NCBI RefSeq assembly: GCF_001375495.1
Contig: NZ_LN831058.1
Span: 1,260,768-1,324,767, forward strand
DNA from: Flaviflexus massiliensis
GTDB lineage: Bacteria; Actinomycetota; Actinomycetes; Actinomycetales; Actinomycetaceae
Length of the DNA stretch: 64,000 nucleotides
Reading direction: 5' to 3'
The notes below the pieces were generated by a model, which was not told the DNA's origin, made no database searches, and was given only the letters and a program-made list of their open reading frames with translations. Position numbers and translations under genes: made by a program. Positions 1 through 8,857 of the stretch are shown piece by piece. Position 1 is the first letter of the stretch; each line of letters opens with the position of its first letter.

Positions 1-399
1 GCAACAGCTTCCGCCACCGCACCAGTAGCTCACCCGGCGCGCCGGCCCGTCGTAACCGGGCTGCCGGCCATTCAAGTCGTCCCCACTCCCGCACCCATGA
101 AGGGCTTCGTGCTAGCCACGATTGCCTGCATCGTCCTGTTCTGTGGGGCTCTTGCAACAGTTTTTATGCTCAACACCGCCATGGTCGAGGGTGCCTACAA
201 GATTCAGGAACAGCAGGTGCTGCTCAATGATCTTGCCGACACGCGCAACACGCTTGTCGACGAGATTTCGGAAGCCTCAACCGCGGGTGCACTGCGCGAA
301 CGGGCCGAATCGATGGGTCTGGTTCCCGCGACCGAGATTCGTCACGTTGACCTCGGTCCCGGTGTCGTTACCGGTGGTAGCGTCGACAGCGGGCAATAA
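1..399 (+). CDS. FtsL-like septum protein, 5' end outside window
   Basis: The reading frame is open from base 1 to the TAA at 397-399, so the gene probably starts upstream; an internal ATG at 97 is the only visible start inside. The visible part has a short Ala/Pro-rich cytoplasmic stretch, one membrane segment (about residues 34-58 of the visible frame) and a heptad-like extracytoplasmic region rich in Leu, Glu and Asn. That shape and the position directly before ftsI fit the FtsL family of divisome proteins, which pair with FtsQ/FtsB through a coiled coil. The sequence itself is poorly conserved, so the assignment rests mainly on topology and position. Its stop overlaps the ftsI start by one base. 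Confidence 0.7.
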   Translation, partial: ATASATAPVAHPARRPVVTGLPAIQVVPTPAPMKGFVLATIACIVLFCGALATVFMLNTAMVEGAYKIQEQQVLLNDLADTRNTLVDEISEASTAGALRERAESMGLVPATEIRHVDLGPGVVTGGSVDSGQ

Positions 400-2303
400 T
401 GGCTGACGTGAGTACCACGTCCCTCAAAGCCCGATTGCAGAAGTTTCGCAAACGGGTCACTTTCGACAACAGCTTCGTTTCCAGGCTGAAGGCCATCATC
501 GTGGTTTTCGTTGTTGGGCTCGCACTCCTGTCCGTGCGGCTGATCGACCTTCAGGTGGTCCGCGCAGACACGCTCGCCGATACCGCAGTTCAGCACCGGT
601 CCCGTACCTATACTATCCCGGCGGAACGAGGCCAGATTGTGGACTCGAACGGTAACGTGCTTGCCGTGTCTCGTGAACGCTACAACGTGGCGGTCAACCA
701 GAATCTCATCGGTGACTACGTGCGCAGGGACGAGGACGGCACCATCATTGGCAGGGGCGCACCCGCTGCCGCGGAAGCACTCGCCCCGATCCTCGGTATT
801 GATGAGGCGCGCCTTGCCGGCATGCTCTACGGCGGGGACACGAAATCAACCTGGACCTATATTGCCCGCGACGTGTCACCCGAAGTGTGGCGGCAGATCA
901 ACTCCTACGGGATCCCCGGGATCGAGCCGGAACAGTTCATGCGCAGGGAATACCCGAACGGCAAGGTCGGGGCATCCGTTCTTGGCTTCCTCGGTGAGGA
1001 TGACTCGGGAAATATTGGTGGCCAGGCCGGTATTGAACGGACCATGGATGAGGAACTGACTGGCGTCGATGGTTCGCTCACCGTCGAGATTTCTCGCTCG
1101 GGTGCCGTTATTCCCACCGGCAGAACAATTGAGGAAGCTGCCCAGCACGGCAGCACCGTGACTCTCACAACCGACGTGGATCTGCAGTATGCCTTGGACG
1201 AGGCACTGAACACCTCGGTTGAGGCCCAGGGTGCGGAATGGGGTGCCGCGATCGCGATCGAGGTCGATACCGGACGCGTTCTTGCCCTGTCCGATACCGG
1301 AACCTACGACCCGCAGAACCCGGGCGAAGGCGGCTCGGTTGGCTCTCGCGTTGTTCAGACCCCCGTTGAACCCGGTTCTTCCGGCAAGCTCATGACGTTC
1401 TCGGCCGCCCTCGACCAGGGAACGGTCACGCCTCTCACCATGTTCCCGGTCTCGTCCACGATCACGATGCCGAACGGGGAGACGATCAAGGACAACGATG
1501 CGCACGCGTCGGAGAACATGACCGTTGCCGGCATTCTTGCCAAGTCCTATAACACCGGGCTCATCCAGATCGGTGACACGATCGACGACGATACCCGGTA
1601 CGAATACATGCGGCTGTTTGGTTTGGGGGAGCGGACCGGTCTCGAACTGCCCGCCGAATCGGCTGGCATCATCTCCGGTCCCGACACGTGGGGTAACCGC
1701 ACGCGGTACACAACCATGTTCGGTCAGTCCTACGCCCTCACAACCGCCCAGCTAGGGCAGATGGTGGCAACGATCGCGAACGGGGGAGTGCGCACCGACC
1801 TTCACATCATCGACTCGATCACCCGCCCCGACGGCACGGTCGAGCCCACAATTGTGTCCGACCCGGTACGAGTCATTGAAGAGGAAACAGCCGGCCAGAT
1901 GCTGAGTATCATGCAGGCTGTGACTGAAAGTGGTTCAACGGGTTACTACGCGCGGATCCCCGGCTACAACGTGGCCGGCAAGACCGGTACGGCACAGATG
2001 GCGGACGAGTCCGGGCAGCTGAACGATCGCGTGGGTACATTCGTGGGTGTTGTGCCGGCTGAAGATCCTCAGATCGCCGTCGCGGTGGTTGTCTACAATG
2101 GTCGAGGTCCAGGCTACGGTTCGGAAACCGCCGCCCCGGTCTTTGGTGAGTTCGGCGCCTTCGCGGTACGGCACCTCGGCATCCCACCCTCGACCGATCC
2201 GCTCGTCCAATACCCGTGGACCGAGTCCGAGATGAACAGGGCGCAGAGCGAGAATCTGCTGAACGAGGATGGCACCTACCGGGAGTATGTGGAGTACCGA
2301 TGA
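399..2303 (+). CDS. ftsI: Septal penicillin-binding protein (transpeptidase)
   Basis: Class B penicillin-binding protein of 634 residues that cross-links peptidoglycan at the septum. It has a cytoplasmic N-terminus, one membrane anchor (about residues 30-50) and a dimerisation/pedestal region. The transpeptidase domain carries all three active-site motifs: SSGK with the acyl-serine at about 327, SYN at about 383, and KTGT at about 528. The ATG at 399 overlaps the upstream stop. The 3' end overlaps murE by four bases, so the two are probably translationally coupled. Class B enzymes lack a glycosyltransferase domain, so FtsW, encoded five genes on, is the expected polymerase partner. Confidence 0.96.
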   Translation: MADVSTTSLKARLQKFRKRVTFDNSFVSRLKAIIVVFVVGLALLSVRLIDLQVVRADTLADTAVQHRSRTYTIPAERGQIVDSNGNVLAVSRERYNVAVNQNLIGDYVRRDEDGTIIGRGAPAAAEALAPILGIDEARLAGMLYGGDTKSTWTYIARDVSPEVWRQINSYGIPGIEPEQFMRREYPNGKVGASVLGFLGEDDSGNIGGQAGIERTMDEELTGVDGSLTVEISRSGAVIPTGRTIEEAAQHGSTVTLTTDVDLQYALDEALNTSVEAQGAEWGAAIAIEVDTGRVLALSDTGTYDPQNPGEGGSVGSRVVQTPVEPGSSGKLMTFSAALDQGTVTPLTMFPVSSTITMPNGETIKDNDAHASENMTVAGILAKSYNTGLIQIGDTIDDDTRYEYMRLFGLGERTGLELPAESAGIISGPDTWGNRTRYTTMFGQSYALTTAQLGQMVATIANGGVRTDLHIIDSITRPDGTVEPTIVSDPVRVIEEETAGQMLSIMQAVTESGSTGYYARIPGYNVAGKTGTAQMADESGQLNDRVGTFVGVVPAEDPQIAVAVVVYNGRGPGYGSETAAPVFGEFGAFAVRHLGIPPSTDPLVQYPWTESEMNRAQSENLLNEDGTYREYVEYR

Positions 2304-3751
2304 AACTGAATGAACTATCGTCCTTCGGCTCCGTCAGCGTTCCCGATCAAGACGTGACCGGTATCAGTGCCGACAACCGCGACATCACCCCCGGTGACCT
2401 GTTCGCAGGTGTTCCCGGGCTGCGTGTGCACGGAGCCCGCTTTGCGGAGGACGCACTCAAAAAGGGTGCCGTTGCAGTCCTGACAGACGAGGAAGGGCAA
2501 GAATTTATCCCCGACGGTGTTCCCCGCGTCATTGTTGATGACGTGGCCGGGATCCTCGGAACGGTTGCCTCCCTCATCTTTAACGAACCGGCCAAGCACT
2601 TGCGTAGCTTCGGTGTGACGGGAACGAATGGCAAGACCACGACCGCGTACATGATCGACCACATCCTGAGCAAGCTCGGGCTCGTGACCGGTCTCGTTGG
2701 CACCGTGGCCCTGCAGATCGCGGGCCGAGACGTGCCAGCGCGGCTCACCACACCCCAGCCTGCTGATCTGCAGAAGTTCCTCCACCGCCTCGTTGGCGAG
2801 GGCGGGACCGAACTGGTCATGGAAGTCTCCTCCCACGCCCTGTCCCAAAAGCGCACCGACCCGATCAGGTATACGGTTGCCGGATTTACGAACCTCACCC
2901 AGGATCACCTCGACTACCACGAGACACTCGACGACTACTTCGAAGCGAAGGCACTGCTGTTTGAGGAAGGAAAGTCGGAACGTGCCGTGCTATGGACCGA
3001 TGACGAGTACGGATACCGGCTCTATCACAGGCTGGTGAGCAATGGTCGTCCCGTCACGTGGTTGGGACGGTCACCCCGCGACGGGCACGGCTGGCTGCTG
3101 ACGGGTGATGATAATTTCACCCTGACCGAGCATGGTGTTCCGAATCCGGCTATTCACGAGTGCCACACGGACCTGCCGGGCGAATTCAATGTCGCCAACG
3201 CGGCGCTCGCCGCGACCATGGTTCTCGAAGCAGGCATTCCCGGCGCCGACCAGGCCATCACCTCGATCACACCCACGGTCCCGGGCCGCATGGAAGTGCT
3301 GTCTACCCACCCCAGGATCGTGATCGACTTTGCCCACAACGCCGATGCGCTGTCGAAGGCCATGGAGGCCCTGCGAGCAGACACTATGGGCAGGCTCATC
3401 ACGCTCACCGGCTCGGCCGGTGACCGCGATGCGGTCAAGAGGCCCATCATGGGCAGGGTCGTGGCAGAGGGCTCTGACGTGTTCTACCTGACCGATGATG
3501 ATCCCCACGGCGAGGACCCTGCCAAGATCAGGGCAGAGATCCGAGCCGGAGCCGAAGGTTTGATACAGATCGTTGAGATTGGGGACCGGGCAGAAGCGAT
3601 CGCACACGCGATTGCGCATGCAGAAGAGTCCGATACCGTGCTGATTGCCGGGCGCGGTCATGAGACCATTCAAGAGGTAGCCGGAATCGAATACGAGCTC
3701 GATGACCGGGTGGAGGCGAGAGCAGCTCTCGCAAGGAGGCAAACCGCATGA
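2300..3751 (+). CDS. murE: UDP-MurNAc-dipeptide:amino acid ligase (MurE)
   Basis: Mur ligase of 483 residues that adds the third stem-peptide residue to UDP-MurNAc-L-Ala-D-Glu in the cytoplasm. The ATP loop GTNGKTTT lies at about residues 108-115, followed by the central and C-terminal Mur ligase domains. The motif that reads the incoming amino acid is DDPH (about 400-403) rather than the DNPR of meso-diaminopimelate enzymes, which points to L-Lys or L-Orn. I chose the ATG at 2300, which overlaps the ftsI stop as ATGA. A longer frame from 2216 would run 88 bases into ftsI and its extra residues look unlike the family. Confidence 0.96.
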   Translation: MKLNELSSFGSVSVPDQDVTGISADNRDITPGDLFAGVPGLRVHGARFAEDALKKGAVAVLTDEEGQEFIPDGVPRVIVDDVAGILGTVASLIFNEPAKHLRSFGVTGTNGKTTTAYMIDHILSKLGLVTGLVGTVALQIAGRDVPARLTTPQPADLQKFLHRLVGEGGTELVMEVSSHALSQKRTDPIRYTVAGFTNLTQDHLDYHETLDDYFEAKALLFEEGKSERAVLWTDDEYGYRLYHRLVSNGRPVTWLGRSPRDGHGWLLTGDDNFTLTEHGVPNPAIHECHTDLPGEFNVANAALAATMVLEAGIPGADQAITSITPTVPGRMEVLSTHPRIVIDFAHNADALSKAMEALRADTMGRLITLTGSAGDRDAVKRPIMGRVVAEGSDVFYLTDDDPHGEDPAKIRAEIRAGAEGLIQIVEIGDRAEAIAHAIAHAEESDTVLIAGRGHETIQEVAGIEYELDDRVEARAALARRQTA

Positions 3752-5142
3752 TTCCCGTATCGCTTCAGCAGATCGCGGACGATGTCACAGGTCGCCTCCT
3801 CGGCGCGGGCCACGAGGATGCTACGGCAAGCTCGGTGACCATTGACTCCCGGCAGGCGACTGCCGGGACCCTGTTTGTTGCTATCCCCGGGGAGCGCGTC
3901 AACGGACACGACTACGTCCAGCAGGCCCTCGAGCAGGGCGCAAGTGCCGCACTGGTGGAAGACCCCGAGCGGGCACTCGCCACGGGTGCCGACCCGGCCC
4001 GCCTCATCGCCGTCCCATCAACGCAGGATTCGCTCGGTGACCTGGCACGCCACAACCTGGCCAGAGTCCGGGAAGCTGGAATCCCCCTCGTCGTTGGCGT
4101 GACCGGTTCGGTCGGAAAGACCACGACGAAAGACTTGCTCGCCGTTCTCCTCGAACCGCGCGGCCCCATCATCGCGCCCCCCGGATCGTTCAATAACGAG
4201 ATCGGGCTGCCGCTCACAGTCTTGCGGGCCGACGAGAACACGGCGACCCTGGTGCTAGAAATGGGTGCGGATCGGGTTGGTAACCTGGAGCACCTGACCG
4301 GCATCGCCCCGCTCGACATTGGGGTGGTCCTCGCAGTGGCGCGCGCTCACCTTGGTGAGTTTGGTGGCATCGAGAAGGTTGCCCAGGCGAAAGCCGAGCT
4401 CGTCACCGGAATCAAGCCCGGTGGCACTGCCGTCCTCAACGCCGATGATCACCGCGTGGCTGCCATGGCCGACCGTGCGAGTGATGTGCGGAGATTCTCA
4501 AAGCTCACAGAAGTCGACGTGTACGCCACCGATATCCAGGTGGGAGCCGATGGTAGGGCCTCCTTCACGCTCCACGCGGGCCCGGAGTCCGCTCCGGTCC
4601 ACCTTGGACTTGTCGGTGAACACCACGTTTCAAACGCGCTTGCCGCGGCCACGGTTGCGATCGTTGCCGGCACGGACCTTGCTGAGATTGCCCGCCTCCT
4701 TGGCGGTCTGGGTGCCGCATCACCGCATCGCATGGATGTGTGGTCGAAGGGCGATCTCACGATCATTGACGACTCGTATAACGCGAACCCGGATTCGATG
4801 CGGGCGGGGCTGCGTGCTCTCGCCCAGATCGGGGGAAGCGGGAGGAAGACCGCTGTCCTCGGTGTCATGCTGGAACTCGGTGAAGAATCGGATGCGGAGC
4901 ATGCCGCAATCGGGACCGAACTGGCCGACCTCGGGATCGACACTCTCATCAGCGTGGGAGCGCCTCCGCTCGCGGAGAGCGCCCGGCGTGCCGGCGTTGA
5001 GGTTGCCGAAGTGAGCGGTGTTGAGGAAGCCTGGAGCGTCATCATGCCCCTCCTGGAAAGTCCAGGCACTATTCTGTTTAAAGGATCGAACGGATCAAAG
5101 ATTTGGCAACTAGCTGACCGAGTGAAGGAGGAGACTTGCTAA
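3748..5142 (+). CDS. murF: UDP-MurNAc-tripeptide:D-Ala-D-Ala ligase (MurF)
   Basis: Mur ligase of 464 residues that attaches D-Ala-D-Ala to complete the UDP-MurNAc-pentapeptide. The N-terminal UDP-binding domain contains a family-typical SRQ-type stretch (about residues 31-33). The ATP loop TGSVGKTTTK lies near residues 118-127, and a DSYNANPDSM stretch typical of MurF lies in the C-terminal half. Length is normal. The ATG overlaps the murE stop by four bases, and the 3' end overlaps mraY by seven, in keeping with one coupled transcript. Confidence 0.96.
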   Translation: MIPVSLQQIADDVTGRLLGAGHEDATASSVTIDSRQATAGTLFVAIPGERVNGHDYVQQALEQGASAALVEDPERALATGADPARLIAVPSTQDSLGDLARHNLARVREAGIPLVVGVTGSVGKTTTKDLLAVLLEPRGPIIAPPGSFNNEIGLPLTVLRADENTATLVLEMGADRVGNLEHLTGIAPLDIGVVLAVARAHLGEFGGIEKVAQAKAELVTGIKPGGTAVLNADDHRVAAMADRASDVRRFSKLTEVDVYATDIQVGADGRASFTLHAGPESAPVHLGLVGEHHVSNALAAATVAIVAGTDLAEIARLLGGLGAASPHRMDVWSKGDLTIIDDSYNANPDSMRAGLRALAQIGGSGRKTAVLGVMLELGEESDAEHAAIGTELADLGIDTLISVGAPPLAESARRAGVEVAEVSGVEEAWSVIMPLLESPGTILFKGSNGSKIWQLADRVKEETC

Positions 5143-6221
5143 CCATCATGGTTTCCATGGGAGTCGCCATGGTGATTTCCCTCCTGGGCACGCCCCTCTT
5201 CATCAAGTTCCTGGTGAAGAAACAGTATGGGCAGTTCATTCGCCAAGACGGCCCCACCTCGCATGCCACGAAGCGCGGCACACCCACCATGGGTGGTGTC
5301 ATCATCATCCTGGCAACCATTGTCGGGTACGCGGTGGCCAACATCGTGGCTGGCAGATCGCCGGGCGCATCGGGCTGGCTCCTCATGTTCCTCATGGTGG
5401 GCATGGGCTTCATTGGTTTCCTTGATGACTACATCAAGATCTCGAACCAGCGTTCCCTCGGCTTGAGCCCGCTCGGCAAGATCGTGGGACAGGCCCTCAT
5501 CGGCATCCTGTTTGCCGTGCTCGCCCTCCAATTCCGCAACGACGACTTCCGGACCCCCGCATCCATGCGGCTGTCTTTCGTCCGTGACACGGACCTGACA
5601 CTCGCATTCGCGGGAGTCGGTGTTGGTCTTGTGCTCTTCGTGCTGTGGGCCAATTTCCTCATCACGGCCTGGTCGAATGCTGTCAACCTGACCGATGGTC
5701 TGGATGGACTTGCGACCGGTGCCTCGATGATCTCGTTTGGTGCCTACACGATCGTTACGATCTGGCAGTCGAATCAGTCCTGCCTGTCTATCCTCGACCC
5801 CGCAACCGGCTGCTACGAGGTACGCGACCCGCGTGACCTTGCCATGATCTGTGCCGCAATCGTCGGTGCCTGCTTCGGCTTCCTCTGGTGGAATGCCTCA
5901 CCCGCACAGATCTTCATGGGGGATACCGGCTCGCTCGCACTTGGCGCGGCGTTCGCCGGTGTCTCGATCCTGTCCCGCACCGAGTTCCTCGCAGTACTCA
6001 TTGGTGGCCTGTTCGTCATCATTGTCATGTCGGACGTGATTCAAATCGGGGTCTTCAAGATGACGAAAAAACGCGTGTTTAGGATGGCGCCGCTGCACCA
6101 CCACTTTGAACTCAAGGGCTGGGGCGAGGTCACGATCGTCATCCGCTTCTGGATCGTTGCCGCCCTGTTTGCCGCACTCGGTGGCGGACTGTTCTACACG
6201 GAATGGTTGGCATCGCAGTGA
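5136..6221 (+). CDS. mraY: Phospho-MurNAc-pentapeptide translocase (MraY)
   Basis: Polytopic membrane enzyme of 361 residues that transfers phospho-MurNAc-pentapeptide to undecaprenyl phosphate, giving lipid I. Visible signatures are the paired aspartates in DDYIKI, the NLTDGLDGLA loop, MGDTGSLALG, and the cytoplasmic PLHHHFE stretch near the end. About ten hydrophobic segments are evident. The start is the unusual TTG at 5136, a few bases after a strong AAGGAGGA ribosome site at about 5125-5132. The next ATG (5148) is too far from that site. The start overlaps the end of murF and the stop overlaps the murD start. Confidence 0.95.
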   Translation: MLTIMVSMGVAMVISLLGTPLFIKFLVKKQYGQFIRQDGPTSHATKRGTPTMGGVIIILATIVGYAVANIVAGRSPGASGWLLMFLMVGMGFIGFLDDYIKISNQRSLGLSPLGKIVGQALIGILFAVLALQFRNDDFRTPASMRLSFVRDTDLTLAFAGVGVGLVLFVLWANFLITAWSNAVNLTDGLDGLATGASMISFGAYTIVTIWQSNQSCLSILDPATGCYEVRDPRDLAMICAAIVGACFGFLWWNASPAQIFMGDTGSLALGAAFAGVSILSRTEFLAVLIGGLFVIIVMSDVIQIGVFKMTKKRVFRMAPLHHHFELKGWGEVTIVIRFWIVAALFAALGGGLFYTEWLASQ

Positions 6222-7630
6222 GAACAGTTCCACAGCGGGAAGACTTTGATGGGGCCCGGATTGCGGTCGTGGGCATGGGAGTGTCAGGTACTGCAACCTA
6301 TGAGGCCCTCATCGAACACACGGGAGCGACCCTGTCGCAGTGGGATGCGAAAGGTGACGACGTGGGCGCGCGCCTGCTGACCGCCGAAGCACTTCTCGAC
6401 TGGGATCCCAATCTCGTCGTCATTGCCCCGGGTATCCCAGCCGTCTCGGACATTTACCGGGCCATGGGAGCCTACCGGATCCCCATCTGGTCCGAAGTGG
6501 AGCTGGCCTGGCGCATGAGAAGCGTCGATGCCGAAGGCAATGCTGCTCCGTGGCTGGCCGTGACCGGCACGAACGGGAAGACGACCACGGTGCAGATGGC
6601 GGAGGCCATGGCAAACGCCGGGGGATTCAACGCCAAGGCTGTCGGTAACGTGGGTGACCCCCTCATTACCGCGGCCACGGATGAGCAGGGCCCCGATATT
6701 CTCGTCGTGGAACTGTCCTCGTTCCAGCTGCACTCGACCCACACGATGTCTCCGCTCGCAGCGGGATGCCTCAATATTGCCGACGATCACCTGGACTGGC
6801 ACGGATCCCGTGAGGAATACCGGGCCGCGAAGGCCCGTGTCTACAGCAATACTCAGGTTGCCTGCCTCTATCCCGTCGATGAGCCAATCGTTTCCGCCAT
6901 GGTCGAAGAAGCTGACGTGGTGGAAGGGGCGCGCGCCATTGGGCTGACGAAGTCCGTGCCCGCATCGGGACAGATCGGTCTCGTCGAAGACATCATTGCC
7001 GAGCGTGCTTTCGGCCCCGAACGCTTCCATTCGGCCCACGAACTCTTCCAGCTCTCCGACCTTGAGCACCTCGCCCACGGTGACGTGCCCCTGCATCTGC
7101 TCAACGATGCGATGATGGCGGCGGGACTCGTGCGCGCGGCAGGCGTGGAACCCGCCGCGATCCAGCGCGCCCTGTCGACCTTCAGTCTTGGCGGGCACAG
7201 GATCGAGACCGTCGCGGTCCGTGGCGGGGTCACGTGGATCAACGATTCGAAGGCGACGAATGCGCACGCGGCCCGCGCCTCCATCCGCGCCCAGGACGAC
7301 GGTTCCGTCGTGTGGATCGCCGGCGGTGTGAGTAAGGGCGCACGCTTTGATGACCTGGTTGCCGATATTGCGCACAAGCTCAAGGGTGTCGTGGTCATTG
7401 GCGAGGTGCAGGAACCCATCCTCGATGCGCTAGAGTCGCAGGCCCAGGGCGTGCCCGTCACGATCATCCCCCCGGGCTCCGCTAAAGTCATGACCGATGC
7501 TGTGCACGCGGCTGGCCAGCTGGCCGGCCGGGCAGGTGTTGTCATGTTGGCACCCGCGTGCGCGTCATGGGATCAGTTTGTTTCGTATGCCGATCGTGGC
7601 CAACAGTTCGCCCAGGCAGTTTTGGAGTAA
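6218..7630 (+). CDS. murD: UDP-MurNAc-L-Ala:D-Glu ligase (MurD)
   Basis: Cytoplasmic Mur ligase that adds D-glutamate to UDP-MurNAc-L-Ala. An N-terminal Rossmann-like segment (IAVVGMGVSG) is followed by the ATP loop TGTNGKTTT, a DHLDWHGS stretch and a C-terminal domain with NDSKATN, all typical of MurD. The GTG at 6218 forms a GTGA overlap with the mraY stop and is preferred; an in-frame ATG at 6203 would add five residues. About 470 residues, normal for the family. ftsW follows after three bases. Confidence 0.95.
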   Translation: MRTVPQREDFDGARIAVVGMGVSGTATYEALIEHTGATLSQWDAKGDDVGARLLTAEALLDWDPNLVVIAPGIPAVSDIYRAMGAYRIPIWSEVELAWRMRSVDAEGNAAPWLAVTGTNGKTTTVQMAEAMANAGGFNAKAVGNVGDPLITAATDEQGPDILVVELSSFQLHSTHTMSPLAAGCLNIADDHLDWHGSREEYRAAKARVYSNTQVACLYPVDEPIVSAMVEEADVVEGARAIGLTKSVPASGQIGLVEDIIAERAFGPERFHSAHELFQLSDLEHLAHGDVPLHLLNDAMMAAGLVRAAGVEPAAIQRALSTFSLGGHRIETVAVRGGVTWINDSKATNAHAARASIRAQDDGSVVWIAGGVSKGARFDDLVADIAHKLKGVVVIGEVQEPILDALESQAQGVPVTIIPPGSAKVMTDAVHAAGQLAGRAGVVMLAPACASWDQFVSYADRGQQFAQAVLE

Positions 7631-7633
7631 AGA

Positions 7634-8857
7634 ATGAGCGTCACACTGTCCGCGGAAGACGAGCGGGCGAGGGACGTTATTCGCCAGGCCGTTCTGCTGG
7701 TTCTTTCCGCCACGCTCATCCTGACGGTTATTGGAATCGTCATGGTCTTTTCCGCCACGTCCGTCACCTCGATCTCGCAGGCCCTCGTGTACGACAATCC
7801 TGCGGCACGCTTTGCGGAGGCTCAACGTCAGCTCACTTTCGGAATCGTGGGGCTCATCCTGCTGCCTATCGCGGCATGGATTACTCCCCGGTTCTATGAG
7901 CGGTTTGCTTGGCCGATCTTTATTGCGGGGATCGGGCTTCAGCTTCTTGTCCTGACCCCGCTCGGCATGTCCTCGCGCGGCAACAACAACTGGGTGAACA
8001 TTGGCGGCTTCACCCTGCAGCCATCCGAGTTCCTCAAGCTTGCCGCCGCTCTCTGGCTCGCGGTCATGGTCGGGCGGCTTGCCAAGTCTGACATGTCGGA
8101 CATGAGGAAGGTCGCCATGCCGGCAGGGGCGGGAGCACTCATCGCGCTCGGCGGCGTACTCGCCGGCCGGGACATGGGCACCGCCATCATCTTCGTTCTC
8201 ATGTACGGGGTGCTGTTCTGGTTGGCGGGAATCCCGGGACGCTGGGTCGCGATCATCGCCATTTGCGTTGCCGTCGTTGCCGTGTTGCTCATCGCAATGG
8301 AACCGTCGCGCCTCAACCGTGTCGCGGACTACGCTGAGAACATTTTCATCACCCCCGACGTCTATGACCCGACCCAGTCGGAGTATGCGATGTGGGCATT
8401 TGGCACCGGCGGGATTGGCGGTGTCGGACTCGGTGCCTCCCGGGAGAAGTGGAACTACCTTCCCGAGGCGCACAACGACTTTATTTTCGCGGTTATTGGT
8501 GAAGAGCTGGGCTTGGCCGGCTGCTTCGCCATCATCATCCTCTTCGTTGTTCTCGGCTTCGGTCTGTTCCGGATCGCCACCCACCACAGGGACCGCTGGG
8601 TCCGGTACTTTGTTGCGATGATCGCGGTCTGGCTGACCGGGCAGGCCCTGCTCAATATGATGGTCGTGACCGGCGTGCTACCGGTCTTTGGTGTGCCACT
8701 GCCGTTCATCTCCCAGGGTGGTTCCTCGCTGATCGCCTGCCTGCTTGCTGTCGGCGTGGTTCTCTCGATGGCTCTGCGCCAGCCGGGAGTGGCCCAATCC
8801 TTGCGACTGTCGAAAACTGCATTCAAGTCCGTTGCTACGGTCAGGAGCACCAAATGA
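7634..8857 (+). CDS. ftsW: Septal peptidoglycan polymerase of the SEDS family (FtsW)
   Basis: SEDS-family integral membrane protein of 407 residues with about ten hydrophobic segments. FtsW proteins polymerise lipid II at the septum together with a class B penicillin-binding protein, here FtsI encoded in the same cluster. Conserved features include a GGFTLQPSEFLKLA stretch, the EAHNDFIFAVIGEELG loop and the VFGVPLPFISQGGSS stretch near the C-terminus. Position between murD and murG supports FtsW rather than RodA. The stop overlaps murG by four bases. Confidence 0.95.
   Translation: MSVTLSAEDERARDVIRQAVLLVLSATLILTVIGIVMVFSATSVTSISQALVYDNPAARFAEAQRQLTFGIVGLILLPIAAWITPRFYERFAWPIFIAGIGLQLLVLTPLGMSSRGNNNWVNIGGFTLQPSEFLKLAAALWLAVMVGRLAKSDMSDMRKVAMPAGAGALIALGGVLAGRDMGTAIIFVLMYGVLFWLAGIPGRWVAIIAICVAVVAVLLIAMEPSRLNRVADYAENIFITPDVYDPTQSEYAMWAFGTGGIGGVGLGASREKWNYLPEAHNDFIFAVIGEELGLAGCFAIIILFVVLGFGLFRIATHHRDRWVRYFVAMIAVWLTGQALLNMMVVTGVLPVFGVPLPFISQGGSSLIACLLAVGVVLSMALRQPGVAQSLRLSKTAFKSVATVRSTK

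Noticed and set aside
2216-2299. Longer MurE with 28 extra N-terminal residues
   Set aside because: It would overlap ftsI by 88 bases. The ATGA overlap at 2300 is the arrangement used across the cluster, and the extra residues do not resemble the family.
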